Source: Pseudomonas sp. UFMG81 (GTDB taxonomy: Bacteria > Pseudomonadota > Gammaproteobacteria > Pseudomonadales > Pseudomonadaceae). From it: 64,000 nucleotides of DNA. Below, in pieces: positions 8,112 to 17,400 of the stretch (positions are counted from its first letter, which is position 1; each line of letters opens with the position of its first letter). Below the pieces are notes generated by a model that saw only the letters and a program-made list of their open reading frames with translations, had not been told where the DNA came from and searched no databases. The stretch covers positions 212,284 through 276,283 of the forward strand of contig NZ_JACAFQ010000001.1 of NCBI RefSeq assembly GCF_015354575.1, in the 5' to 3' direction. The translations under genes were made by a program, and so were the position numbers.

Positions 8112-10505
8112 TCAATGGGCGAAGATCGACCCGCCCTCCTTGCCCGCCAGCTTCTCTGGCTTGATCAGGAACCGCGCCAGCGCTGGCAGCAGCCACAGCG
8201 CACCAAACATGTTCCACAGCAGCATGAAGGTCAGCATCAGGCCCATGTCGGCCTGGAACTTGATGGCCGAGAAGATCCAGGTGCACACGCCGATGGCCAG
8301 GCACAGGCCGGTGAACAGCACCGCCTTGCCGGTGGAGCGCAGCGTCTGGTAGTAGGCCTCCTGCAACGGCAGGCCGGCACGCAGGAAGCTTTCCAGGCGG
8401 CTGTAGATGTAGATGCCGTAGTCCACGCCGATACCCACGCCCAGGGCCACCACCGGCAGCGTGGCGACCTTGACGCCGATGCCCATGAACGCCATCAGTG
8501 CGTTGCCCAGCACCGAGGTGAGCACCAGCGGCAACACGATGCACAGGGTGGCGGCGAAGGAGCGGAAGGTGATCATGCACATCACCGCCACGCAGAGGTA
8601 GACGAGGATGAGGATGGTCAGCTCGGCCGACTTGATCACTTCGTTGGTGGCCGCCTCGATGCCGGCGTTACCGGCCGCCAGGAGGAACTGCAGGCCATCC
8701 TTGTTGTGGCTGTCGGCGAAGGCCTTGGCCGCGGCGGTGACCCGTTCCAGCGTCTCGGCCTTGTGGTCGTTGAGGAACACCAGCACCGGTGCCAGCGAGC
8801 AGTCGGCGTTGTACAGGCCGTCGGCGCGGGCGATGGAGTTGTTGAGGATGTCCGGGTTGCGCGACAGCGTCTCCCACTTCAGGCTGCCCTCGTTCATGCC
8901 CTTGATGACCTGTTTCGACACGGTCACCAGGGAGATGGTCGACTGCACCCCCGGGGTGTTGTCCATGGTCCACATCAGCGCGTCGATGGGGGCCATGGTC
9001 GAGTGGATCGAGCACTGCTCGGCCGGGGTCTTGACCATGATCACCAACACGTCGGAGCTGGTGGAGTAGTTGCTGATGATGAAGCTGTTGTCCTGGTTGT
9101 AGCGCGAGTCCGGACGCAGCTCCGGGGCGCCCTGGTCGAGGTCGCCGATCTTAAGGTTCTGGCTGTACCAGAGGCCGCCACCGAAGGCCAGCAGCGCCAG
9201 CACCACGGAAACCGGCGCCACCTTGGGGCTGGCGAAGTTGGACAACAGGCGCCAGAACGGGTGTTCGCGGGTGGCGTCCTTCTTGCTGCGGGCGATGGCC
9301 TTTTGGCTGATGCCGACGTAGCTGATCGCCACCGGCAGCAGGATGAGGTTGGTGAAGACAATCACCGCCACGCCGATCGAGGCGCCGATGGCCAGTTCAC
9401 GGATCACCCCGATGTCGATGATCAGCAAGGTGATGAAGCCCACGGCGTCAGCCAGGATGGCGATCATCCCCGGCAGGAACAGCTGGCGGAAGGTGCGCCG
9501 GGCGGCGGTCAGGGCGTTGTCGGCGTCGCTGGACTGCAAGGCGATGCCGTTGATCTTCTGCACCCCGTGGGAGATACCGATGGCGAAGATCAGGAACGGC
9601 ACGAGCATCGAGTACGGGTCGAGCCCGAAGCCCACCGCGTGCATCAGGCCCAGCTGCCAGACCACTGCGACCAGCGTGGTGATCAGCACGGCGATGGTGC
9701 TGCGGATGCACCAGGTGAACCAGTACAGCAGTGCCCAGGTGATCACCAGGGCGATACCGAAGAACATCGCCACCATCACCAGGCCATCGATCAGGTCGCC
9801 GACCTTCTTGGCGAAGCCGATGATGTGGATCTTCACATCGGGGTTCTGCGCCTGGAACTTGTCGCGGATCTTTTCTTCCAGCTGATGGGAGAACTGCTGG
9901 TAGTCGAGCTTGATCTGCCGGCCAGGGTCCTGCGGGTCGGGGTAACTCTCGAGCAGCGGGATGTCGATAATGCTCGACTTGAAGTTGTTGGCCACCAGGC
10001 GCCCCACCTGGCCGGACTTGAGCACGTTGTCGCGCAGGGTGTCGAGGCTGTCCTGGGAGCCGTTGTAGGTGTTGGGGATCACCTCGCCGCCGGAGAAGCC
10101 TTCCTCGGTGACTTCGCTCCAGCGTACGCTGGGGCTCCACAGTGACTTCAGGCCGGCGCGGTCGACGCCGGGGATGTAGAACACCTCGTCATGGATCTGG
10201 CGCAGCGTCTCCATGTACGCCTTGTCGAAGATGTCGCCCTTGGTCGCTTCCACCGAGACACGCACGGTGTTGCCGAGGTTGGCCAGGTCGTTGCGGTGCT
10301 CCATCATCTGCTCGATGAACGGGTGCTGCAGCGGGATCATCTTCTCGAAACTGGTGGAGGGGCGAATCTGCGTGGCTTGCCAGAACAGGAACACGCTCAC
10401 CAGCAGGCAGATGGCGATAACCATGGGGCGGTTGTTGAAGATCAGGCGTTCCAGCAGGGTGGCCTTGTCCTTGTGCTGCATGTCGAAGCTCTCCCGGCTG
10501 GTCAT
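8112..10505 (-). CDS. RND superfamily (MMPL-type) membrane transporter
   Basis: 797 residues. The layout is that of a duplicated MMPL/SSD exporter: one helix near residues 30-48 (MVIAICLLVSVFLFW), a large periplasmic loop, five clustered helices around 260-400, a helix near 440, a second periplasmic loop, and a final helix cluster around 640-780. This is the family of HpnN and mycobacterial MmpL proteins, moving lipids or hydrophobic compounds by proton motive force. The ATG overlaps the TGA of the upstream YCF48-like gene, so they are one operon. The substrate is unknown. Related Pseudomonas clusters often add DUF1302/DUF1329 genes (established context); those are absent here. Confidence 0.88.
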   Translation of the reverse strand: MTSRESFDMQHKDKATLLERLIFNNRPMVIAICLLVSVFLFWQATQIRPSTSFEKMIPLQHPFIEQMMEHRNDLANLGNTVRVSVEATKGDIFDKAYMETLRQIHDEVFYIPGVDRAGLKSLWSPSVRWSEVTEEGFSGGEVIPNTYNGSQDSLDTLRDNVLKSGQVGRLVANNFKSSIIDIPLLESYPDPQDPGRQIKLDYQQFSHQLEEKIRDKFQAQNPDVKIHIIGFAKKVGDLIDGLVMVAMFFGIALVITWALLYWFTWCIRSTIAVLITTLVAVVWQLGLMHAVGFGLDPYSMLVPFLIFAIGISHGVQKINGIALQSSDADNALTAARRTFRQLFLPGMIAILADAVGFITLLIIDIGVIRELAIGASIGVAVIVFTNLILLPVAISYVGISQKAIARSKKDATREHPFWRLLSNFASPKVAPVSVVLALLAFGGGLWYSQNLKIGDLDQGAPELRPDSRYNQDNSFIISNYSTSSDVLVIMVKTPAEQCSIHSTMAPIDALMWTMDNTPGVQSTISLVTVSKQVIKGMNEGSLKWETLSRNPDILNNSIARADGLYNADCSLAPVLVFLNDHKAETLERVTAAAKAFADSHNKDGLQFLLAAGNAGIEAATNEVIKSAELTILILVYLCVAVMCMITFRSFAATLCIVLPLVLTSVLGNALMAFMGIGVKVATLPVVALGVGIGVDYGIYIYSRLESFLRAGLPLQEAYYQTLRSTGKAVLFTGLCLAIGVCTWIFSAIKFQADMGLMLTFMLLWNMFGALWLLPALARFLIKPEKLAGKEGGSIFAH

Positions 10506-11518
10506 GGGCGTGCCTCCTGGGTGCCATCGGCAGAAGCCAGGTGCACACCACCCTGCCCTACCAGCAGCAGACCGCCGCCGCTCAGGCCACTGACTCCGGC
10601 CAGGGCAATGCGGTCGGCGCGGTTGCGCACGCTGAAGGTCTGCCCGCCGTCATGGCTACGCAGCACGCTGCCGCCGTTGCCGACCAGCACTACGCTGCCG
10701 TCTTCGAGAAGCGTAGCGCTTGCCAGGCCGAATTCGAGCGGGCCGCGTTCGGCCTGCAGTTCGATCGGTTGCCAGGTGTCACCGAAGTCGGTGGAGCGGA
10801 ACAGGTTGCCACGCAGGCCGTAGGCCAGCAGGGTGTTGGCTTGTGCAGTACCGATCACGCCAAACAGCGAGCCCTCGTAAGGGCCTTCGACCTTCGACCA
10901 GCTCTGGCCGTTGTCGCTGGAGCGGAACATGCTGCCCTGCTCGCCGACGATGAACAGGCCGGCGTCCTTCACCTGGGTGATGGCGTTCAGGTGCAGCTGG
11001 TCGGGGTTGTCCAGGCGCTCGGCGACGTCCTGCCAGTGCTGGCCGCCATCCAGGGTTTCCAGCAACGCGCCGTAGGCGCCGACGGCAAAGCCGTGTTGCG
11101 GGTCGAGCATGCGCACATCGAGCAGCGGGGCTTCGCGGGTGAGGTCTTCGAACTGTTTGCTCCAGGTGGCGCCGCCGTCGTTGCTGGCGAGCACCTGGGC
11201 GTCGTGACCGACGGCCCAGCCGCGTTTGTCGTCGAGGAAGAACACCGCCGTGAGCAGTTGCCGGGTGGGCACCCGGGCCTGGGTCCAGGTCTTGCCCTGG
11301 TCGTCGGAGAACAGGATATGGCCGCGATCGCCGACCACCACCAGGCGCTGGCCTGCGTGGGCGGCGCCGATCAGCAGACTCTGGCTGGCCTTGGCCGATT
11401 CCACCGAGTATTCCTCGGCGGCCACTGCCGCCTGGACATTACCCGCCCCGATAGCCATCGCCAGCGCCAGCATCGCGCCGGCCGCCAGGCGTTGGCGTGC
11501 GTGTGCCCGCTCTCTCAT
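10502..11518 (-). CDS. Secreted YCF48/BNR-repeat propeller protein
   Basis: 338 residues with an N-terminal signal peptide (LAAGAMLALAMAIGAGNVQA). The rest is repeated Asp-box blades of the YCF48/Hcf136 type: FSDDQGKTWTQARV, ASNDGGATWSKQFE, ETLDGGQHWQDV, RSSDNGQSWSKV, RSTDFGDTWQPI, RSHDGGQTFSV. In phototrophs YCF48 helps assemble photosystem II; here it is linked by a 4-base overlap to an RND exporter. A periplasmic partner of that transporter is therefore more likely. The exact role is unknown. Confidence 0.88.
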   Translation of the reverse strand: MRERAHARQRLAAGAMLALAMAIGAGNVQAAVAAEEYSVESAKASQSLLIGAAHAGQRLVVVGDRGHILFSDDQGKTWTQARVPTRQLLTAVFFLDDKRGWAVGHDAQVLASNDGGATWSKQFEDLTREAPLLDVRMLDPQHGFAVGAYGALLETLDGGQHWQDVAERLDNPDQLHLNAITQVKDAGLFIVGEQGSMFRSSDNGQSWSKVEGPYEGSLFGVIGTAQANTLLAYGLRGNLFRSTDFGDTWQPIELQAERGPLEFGLASATLLEDGSVVLVGNGGSVLRSHDGGQTFSVRNRADRIALAGVSGLSGGGLLLVGQGGVHLASADGTQEARP

Positions 11519-11677
11519 GACTGCCCCCTGTTGTGTTCTTGTGGTGGGTCAATCTATTGCCAGGTGCTGTGAAATCCCTGTTCCAGAGCCCTGGAATAGC
11601 TTCGGGCCATGCTATCGGGATTGTCTGACAGAAAACAACGAGCGGGACGTTATGTTTTGTTAACCGTGAAAACAATT
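11519..11677. other. Upstream region of the YCF48-RND operon
   Basis: No gene is visible. The region must hold the promoter of the minus-strand YCF48-like gene. I could not pick out a convincing -35/-10 pair. Confidence 0.4.
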
Positions 11678-11775
11678 GGGGCCGCTGCGCGGCCTTCGCG
11701 GGTAAACCCGCTCCCACAGGGATTGCACGTACCCTGTGGGAGCGGGTTTACCCGCGAAGGCTGCGCAGCAGCCCC
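11678..11775. repeat. REP pair (inverted)
   Basis: TTCGCGGGTAAACCCGCTCC and its inverse GAGCGGGTTTACCCGCGAAG, flanked by GGGGCCGCTGCGCGGCC and GGCTGCGCAGCAGCCCC, form a near-perfect inverted pair immediately after the pepN stop. Confidence 0.88.
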
Positions 11776-11788
11776 AATCTCTCCAGGC

Positions 11789-14446
11789 TTACGCCAGGCT
11801 CTTGCTCACCACCTCATACACATCGCTGGACAGCGCCCCGGACGCGAGAATCCGCTCCAGCTCGCCCTTCATCAACGCCTGGCGCGCATCGTCATACTTG
11901 CGCCAGCGGGTCAGCGGCGCCAATTGACGCGAGGCGATCTGCGGGTTCAGCGCATTGAGCTCGATCACCAGGTCCGCCAGGAAGCGATACCCCGAACCGT
12001 CGGCGGCGTGGAAGTTCACCAGGTTCTGCCCGGCAAAGGCACCGACCAGCGCGCGCACTTTGTTCGGGTTCTTCAAGGTGAAGGCTGGGTGCTGCATCAG
12101 CGCCTTGACCCGCGCCAGCCCGCCCGGCAGGCTGCTGGCCGCCTGCACACTGAACCACTGGTCCATGACCAGCGGGTTGTCCTTGAAGTGTTCGGCGAAG
12201 GCCTCCAGCGCCTTGGCCCGCTCGGCCTCGAACGGCGAGTTGACCAGCACCGCCAGGGCGGTGAGGCGCTCGGTCATGTTGTCGCACTGGTCGAACTGCT
12301 CCAGAGTCGCCTCCAACACCTGCGGCTTGTCGCTGAGCATCAGGTACGACAGGGCGATGTTCTGCAGGCTGCGGCGGGCGAAGTGCTCGGCAGCGGCTAC
12401 GTAAGGGGTCTTGCGCGACACTTCGCGGTTGGCCTGGTAGCGCGACCACAGGGCGTCGAACAACTGCTCGGCAATCTGCTTGCGGGCAAACTCGCGGGCG
12501 GCGTGGATGGCGTCCACGTCGGCCACCTGGCTGATCTCGGTGAGGTAGGCCTCACCAGGCAGCGAGAGCATCTCGGCAACCATGGCGGGGTCCAGCGACT
12601 CATTGCCCAGTACCGTGCCGAGCGCCGTGATCAGGCGCTGGTCGAGCTTGAGCGCTTCACCACGCTGGTGCTGGCCGATCAATTCCTGCAACACCTGCAC
12701 CGACAACTGCTGGCCGGCTTCCCAGCGGTTGAAGCCATCGCTGTCGTGCTGCATGAGGAACATCAGCTGGTCGCGGTCGTAGGGGAAGCTCAGTTTGACC
12801 GGCGCACTGAAGCCGCGCAGCAGCGAGGGTAGCGGCTTGGCGGTGATGCCTTCGAAGACGAAGGTCTGCTCGGCTTCGTTCACCGACAGCACGCGGCTGG
12901 TGCCGGTGGCGGCCCCTTCGCCGGCCAGGCGCAGCGGTAGGTCTTTGCCTTGGGCGTCCAGCAGGCCCAGCGCCACCGGGATCACGAACGGCAGTTTCTC
13001 AACTTGCCCCGGGGTCGGCGAGCAGCTCTGGCGGAAGGTCAGGCTGTAGGTCTGCGCGGCGGCATCGAACTGCTCGCTGACCTCCAGGCGCGGGGTGCCG
13101 GCCTGGCTGTACCAGCGCTTGAACTGGGTCAGGTCGACGCCGTTGGCGTCTTCCATGGCCTTGATGAAGTCGTCGGTGGTCACCGCCTGGCCGTCATGGC
13201 GTTCGAAGTACAGGTCGCTGCCCTTGCGGAAGCCCTCGGCCCCCAGCAGGGTGTGGACCATGCCGACCACCTCGGCGCCCTTCTCGTACACCGTCAGGGT
13301 GTAGAAGTTGGAGATCTCGATGAAGCTGTCCGGGCGGATCGGGTGGGCCATGGGGCCGGCGTCTTCGGCGAACTGGTGGGTGCGCAGGTAGGCGACGTCT
13401 TCGATGCGCTTGACCGTGCGCGAGTTCATGTCGGCGCTGAACTCGGCATCGCGGTACACCGTGAAGCCTTCCTTGAGCGACAGCTGGAACCAGTCGCGGC
13501 AGGTCACGCGGTTGCCCGACCAGTTGTGGAAGTACTCGTGGGCGACCACACCCTCGACGCGCTGGTGGGCGGCGTCGGTGGCGGTTTCGGCACGGGCCAG
13601 CACGCAGCTGGAGTTGAAGATGTTCAGGCCCTTGTTTTCCATGGCGCCCATGTTGAAGTCGTTGACCGCGACGATCATGAAGATGTCCAGGTCGTATTCA
13701 CGGCCGTACACCTCTTCATCCCAGCGCATGGACTTCTTCAGGCTGACCATGGCGTGGTCGCACTTGTCGAGGTTCTCTTCCTCGACATAGATACGCAGGG
13801 TGACGTCGCGGCCGGACTGGCGGGTGAATTCGCTCTCGACGCACCACAGGTCACCGGCCACCAGGGCGAACAGGTAGGCCGGCTTCTTGAACGGGTCTTC
13901 CCAGGTCGCCCAGTGGCGGCCGTCTTCAGCCGGCCCGCTGCCGATCGGGTTACCGTTGGACAGCAGCACCGGGTAGCGATGCTGTTCGGCGATCACCGTG
14001 GTGGTGAAGGTGCTCATCACGTCCGGGCGGTCGAGGTAGTAGGTGATCTTGCGGAAGCCCTCGGCCTCGCACTGGGTGCAGAACATCTTGCCGGACTTGT
14101 ACAGGCCTTCCAGCGCAGTGTTGCTTTCCGGGTGGATCTTCACGCTGGTGTCGAGGGTGAAGCGCTCGGTTTTCGGGTGCAGGGTCAGGCTGCTGTCGTC
14201 GAGCTGGTAGTCGCCCGATTGCAGTTCCTGATCATCCAGCGAAGCGCTCAGCAGCTCCAACTGCTGGCCGTCGAGCACCAGCGGCGGCAGGCCGGCGCCA
14301 CGCTCGGGGTTGCGGCGCATGACCAATTGCGCGTGCACCAGCGTGTGGTCCTCGAACAGCTCGAAGGTCAGGTGGGTCTCGTCGATCAGGTAGTCGGGGG
14401 CCTGATAGTCCTTGAGGTAGATCACTTGCGGTTGTTCGGTACGCAT
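11789..14446 (-). CDS. pepN: Aminopeptidase N
   Basis: 885-residue zinc metallopeptidase of family M1 that removes N-terminal residues from peptides in the cytoplasm. The GAMEN exopeptidase motif (in GAMENKGLN, near residue 262) and the zinc motif HEYFHNWSGN (HEXXH, near 300), with the second Glu in LKEGFTVYRD, are all present. The length matches the proteobacterial PepN subfamily (about 870-885). It is the last gene of a compact minus-strand series; only 12 bases separate it from the DUF2797 gene. Confidence 0.97.
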   Translation of the reverse strand: MRTEQPQVIYLKDYQAPDYLIDETHLTFELFEDHTLVHAQLVMRRNPERGAGLPPLVLDGQQLELLSASLDDQELQSGDYQLDDSSLTLHPKTERFTLDTSVKIHPESNTALEGLYKSGKMFCTQCEAEGFRKITYYLDRPDVMSTFTTTVIAEQHRYPVLLSNGNPIGSGPAEDGRHWATWEDPFKKPAYLFALVAGDLWCVESEFTRQSGRDVTLRIYVEEENLDKCDHAMVSLKKSMRWDEEVYGREYDLDIFMIVAVNDFNMGAMENKGLNIFNSSCVLARAETATDAAHQRVEGVVAHEYFHNWSGNRVTCRDWFQLSLKEGFTVYRDAEFSADMNSRTVKRIEDVAYLRTHQFAEDAGPMAHPIRPDSFIEISNFYTLTVYEKGAEVVGMVHTLLGAEGFRKGSDLYFERHDGQAVTTDDFIKAMEDANGVDLTQFKRWYSQAGTPRLEVSEQFDAAAQTYSLTFRQSCSPTPGQVEKLPFVIPVALGLLDAQGKDLPLRLAGEGAATGTSRVLSVNEAEQTFVFEGITAKPLPSLLRGFSAPVKLSFPYDRDQLMFLMQHDSDGFNRWEAGQQLSVQVLQELIGQHQRGEALKLDQRLITALGTVLGNESLDPAMVAEMLSLPGEAYLTEISQVADVDAIHAAREFARKQIAEQLFDALWSRYQANREVSRKTPYVAAAEHFARRSLQNIALSYLMLSDKPQVLEATLEQFDQCDNMTERLTALAVLVNSPFEAERAKALEAFAEHFKDNPLVMDQWFSVQAASSLPGGLARVKALMQHPAFTLKNPNKVRALVGAFAGQNLVNFHAADGSGYRFLADLVIELNALNPQIASRQLAPLTRWRKYDDARQALMKGELERILASGALSSDVYEVVSKSLA

Positions 14447-14458
14447 GGTGACGATCCT

Positions 14459-15289
14459 TTACTGGAGCACGGCCAGTTGATAGGCCGTGTACTTGCGAAT
14501 GTTGATCACGCCGGTGTCGAAGATCAGGTACTGGCCCTTGATGCCGAGCAGCGTGCCTTCCACGACCGGGTCCTTGTCGAGGTTGAAGCTGACGATCTTT
14601 TTCGGGTAGGCCTCGACCGGGTAGCGCATCTGCACCACTTCAGCGTCGGGCAGCGGCTGGATGGCCTGCAAACCAAAACGCTCCTGCAAGCCACGAATGC
14701 CGTCGGCGCAAGCGTCGAAGATCTGCTCGCGGATGGCCACCAGGTCGAGCACCTCGGCGTCGCCCTTGAGCAGCGCGCGCCAGTTTGTGCGGTCTGGCAC
14801 CTGGCTGCGCAGGATGTCTTCGACCAGCCCGGATTGCTGGCGGGTGGCCACGCGCATGATCGGCAGCGCCTGGCTCGCGCCCTGGTCGAGCCAGCGGGTG
14901 GGCAGTTGCGTGGCGCGGGTGATGCCGACCTTGATGCCCGACGAGTTGGCCAGGTACACCACGTGGTCGGTCATGCAGAACTGCTCACCCCACGACGGCT
15001 CGCGGCAGGTGCCGGCGTCGTAGTGGCATTTCTCCGGGGCCATGATGCACACGTCGCACTGGGCCAGCTTGGTCATGCACGGGTAGCAGTAACCCTGGCT
15101 GAAGCTGGTCTTGGTGCGCTTGCCGCAGTGGGTGCAGTGGATGGCGCCGAGGTACTCCAGGCGGATCGACTGGCCGATCAGCGGGTTCACCGGCACCTGG
15201 GTGTCGTCCAGGCGGAAACTGTATTGAACGACCGGTGCTTCCAGGCGCACCGCCATCTTGCTCAAAGAGCCACGAGCGAGTTCGATCAA
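14459..15289 (-). CDS. DUF2797 family cysteine-rich protein
   Basis: About 276 residues. It has a run of paired cysteines (CTHCGKRTKTSFSQGYC, CYPC, CDVC, then two more Cys) suggesting a zinc site, followed by HVVYLANSSGIKVGITR, a GIY-YIG-nuclease-like segment seen in DUF2797 proteins. The function is not established. For the start I favour TTG at 15289, which overlaps the yeaC stop in a TTGA junction; the next ATG is at 15256 and has no good ribosome site. An ATG further upstream would run deep into yeaC and is unlikely. Confidence 0.8.
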   Translation of the reverse strand: MIELARGSLSKMAVRLEAPVVQYSFRLDDTQVPVNPLIGQSIRLEYLGAIHCTHCGKRTKTSFSQGYCYPCMTKLAQCDVCIMAPEKCHYDAGTCREPSWGEQFCMTDHVVYLANSSGIKVGITRATQLPTRWLDQGASQALPIMRVATRQQSGLVEDILRSQVPDRTNWRALLKGDAEVLDLVAIREQIFDACADGIRGLQERFGLQAIQPLPDAEVVQMRYPVEAYPKKIVSFNLDKDPVVEGTLLGIKGQYLIFDTGVINIRKYTAYQLAVLQ

Positions 15290-15546
15290 TGTACCGAGTC
15301 CGACTTGAACAGAATGTTGGCGATTGGCGCGGACTTCGAGGCGCACTCTTGCGGGCCCATGTAGCCGGTGCGCTGGTCTTCGGGGAGGTTCTTCATCTCC
15401 CAGGCGATCACGGCCTGCAGCGACAGTTCTTTCTGCTCGGCGGTGAGCTTGCGGCCATCAGACCATTTGCCGATTTCAACGGCCGTCTTCAGGCTTTCGT
15501 AGATCTCGGGGGTGATGTTTTCGATCATTTGCGCAAAAGTGGACAT
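15286..15546 (-). CDS. YeaC family protein (DUF1315)
   Basis: 86 residues: MSTFAQMIENITPEIYESLK at the N terminus, GKWSDGRKLTAEQ in the middle, and LPEDQRTGYM near the C terminus, which is the conserved pattern of the small DUF1315/YeaC family. Its role is unknown. It lies 13 bases after the rhomboid gene and overlaps the DUF2797 gene, so it is internal to an operon. Confidence 0.88.
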   Translation of the reverse strand: MSTFAQMIENITPEIYESLKTAVEIGKWSDGRKLTAEQKELSLQAVIAWEMKNLPEDQRTGYMGPQECASKSAPIANILFKSDSVH

Positions 15547-15559
15547 GGTGTCTCCTCAG

Positions 15560-16432
15560 TCAGGCCGACAGTCTACGCCTCGCAAGCACTCCGCCCAAGA
15601 GCCCGGTCAGGCATCCGATGAGCAACCCGCCCACGTGCGCGGCGTTGGCAATCTCGCCAAAGCCCAGCAGGCTGATCACCCCCGACAGGCACACCAGCAG
15701 CCAGATCAGCAGGCTGCCCACCGTGCCGGGGGGGAGCCGGTAGGCCTTGTCCGGGGCCAGGCGCTGGTACAGCCAGACATGCCCAAGCAGCCCGTACAGC
15801 ACGCCCGACAGGCCACCGAACAGGCCCGGCCCACTGGTGAAGTGCTGCGCCAGGTTCGACACCAGGCTGAACAGCAAGGTCAGCCCCAGCAGCATCAAGC
15901 TCCCTTGCCGTTGTTCGATGCGTCGCCCCAGCTCCCAGTACCACAGGGCGTTCATCGTCAGGTGCAGCCAGCCGAAATGAATCAGCATCGGCGACACCAG
16001 CCGCCACCATTGCCCTTGCGCCATTTCATGCAAGAACGGGGTGAACACCAGGTAATCGCCCTGGACGTGAAACTCGAGAAACGTGAACCAGCCAAGGGTA
16101 CGCAGGTTTTCACCCAGCAGCGTGACGATCGCCACCAGCAACGTGACGAACAGCACCGCGCCCGTCATCTTCGCCGCGCGCAGTTGCTCGCGCAGTGGCG
16201 GGCGCCGCTCGGTGATCCTGACGCCCTTGCGGCCCCTGCGCACCTCGGCCTCGCCGTCGGGGAAGCGCTTGTACAGCTGGCGCACCTGTTCGGCCGCAGG
16301 CTCCGGCACCCAGAGGATCTGCTGGCCATCCTCTTCGCTCAGGTGATGCGGCAGCTCCAGGCGTGTCAGCAGGTCGAGGAAGCCGCGCAGGTCCACGTCC
16401 AGTGGCAGGCGCTGCGCCTCGACCAGGTTCAT
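15560..16432 (-). CDS. Rhomboid family intramembrane serine protease
   Basis: 290 residues, GlpG-like. A cytoplasmic N-terminal domain of about 90 residues precedes six or seven membrane helices. The catalytic serine is in GGLSGVLYG (Ser209) and the histidine in AHVGGL (His266). The HLTMN motif (157-161) supplies the oxyanion residues. It cleaves transmembrane substrates in the inner membrane. The ATG overlaps the stop of the phosphatase gene (ATGA). All catalytic residues are intact. Confidence 0.93.
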   Translation of the reverse strand: MNLVEAQRLPLDVDLRGFLDLLTRLELPHHLSEEDGQQILWVPEPAAEQVRQLYKRFPDGEAEVRRGRKGVRITERRPPLREQLRAAKMTGAVLFVTLLVAIVTLLGENLRTLGWFTFLEFHVQGDYLVFTPFLHEMAQGQWWRLVSPMLIHFGWLHLTMNALWYWELGRRIEQRQGSLMLLGLTLLFSLVSNLAQHFTSGPGLFGGLSGVLYGLLGHVWLYQRLAPDKAYRLPPGTVGSLLIWLLVCLSGVISLLGFGEIANAAHVGGLLIGCLTGLLGGVLARRRLSA

Positions 16433-17400
16433 TGGTTGGCCTGCGGGCGTTCGACATCGACCCAGACGAACTTGTGCGGGTCGATGCGGGTTTCGTCATC
16501 CAGCCGGTAGGCGGCCAGCTTGCCATACAGCACCGCGCTGTAGTCCAGGCAAGCCAGGTTGCCGCGGATCGGCGCCGGGCGACCGCTGCGCCAATAGTGG
16601 CCGACGAACAGCAAGGGTTCGTCCTCCGAGTAGCGCAACAGGGCGTTTTTCTGTGAATGGCTGAGCGGCGCGCGTGCCACCTCGTCGGGCAACGCATCGG
16701 GTTGGAAGACGATATCGCCATAGGTTTGCGGGTCTTCTTCCCAGAACTTGGTGCGGAAGAAGGCGCGGGTCAGGCCGTCGCCACCGGTCAGCGTGAGGCC
16801 GTCCGGCAGGCGCATGTCGGTGCCGCGCAGCAGGCGGTTGCACACCGTGGCGGCGAAGCTACCGGATACCGCCGAGGCCTGGATGAAATGCTCGTCGATG
16901 CAGCCATTGGGGTATTGCTGGCGCAACGGCTCGATCAGTTGCGGGTCCCAGCAGGCATGCACCAGGCGGAAACGCCCGGCGTCGACGAACAGCGGCATGT
17001 CGTAGAACCACTGGATGAAGTCGTGCCAGTCGCCGGGGTGCTGGGCGAACTGGGTGAGGGTCTCGTCGATCAGCCGGGCATGGCGTGGCGTGTGCTCGCG
17101 CACGTAGGCCTTGCCACTGCCCGGCAAGGCCGGCGTGACCCAGCCCAGGGCGTTGTATTCGTGGTTGCCCATGATGCAGAAGGCCTGGCCGGCCTCGACC
17201 ATGTCGTGGACGATGTGCAGCGCCTCGCGGATGCGCGGGCCGCGGTCGACGATGTCACCGAGGAACAACGCCTGGCGCCGTGGGTGGCGCCAGACACCGC
17301 CCACACGTTTGTAGCCGAGGGCGTCGAGCAGGCGCTCGAGGGTCAGTGCACAGCCGTGCACGTCACCGATGATGTCGAAACTGCGCGCCGGATCGAGCAT
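16429..17400 (-). CDS. Metallophosphoesterase (PPP-type phosphatase)
   Basis: 323 residues. The three calcineurin-like metal motifs are clear: GDVHG (12-16), GDIVDRG (48-54) and GNHEYN (78-83), with further His residues downstream. This arrangement is that of bacterial PPP-type phosphatases and ApaH-like enzymes, cytoplasmic; the substrate (phosphoprotein or dinucleotide) cannot be told from sequence. It overlaps nadK by one base (TGATG) and the rhomboid gene by four. Confidence 0.9.
   Translation of the reverse strand: MLDPARSFDIIGDVHGCALTLERLLDALGYKRVGGVWRHPRRQALFLGDIVDRGPRIREALHIVHDMVEAGQAFCIMGNHEYNALGWVTPALPGSGKAYVREHTPRHARLIDETLTQFAQHPGDWHDFIQWFYDMPLFVDAGRFRLVHACWDPQLIEPLRQQYPNGCIDEHFIQASAVSGSFAATVCNRLLRGTDMRLPDGLTLTGGDGLTRAFFRTKFWEEDPQTYGDIVFQPDALPDEVARAPLSHSQKNALLRYSEDEPLLFVGHYWRSGRPAPIRGNLACLDYSAVLYGKLAAYRLDDETRIDPHKFVWVDVERPQANQ

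Noticed and set aside
7854..10145. 763-codon plus-strand open frame
   Set aside because: Antisense to the RND transporter, whose motifs and membrane pattern are clear; the frame is a codon-bias shadow.
12950..15364. 804-codon plus-strand open frame
   Set aside because: Antisense to pepN and the DUF2797 gene, no family features.
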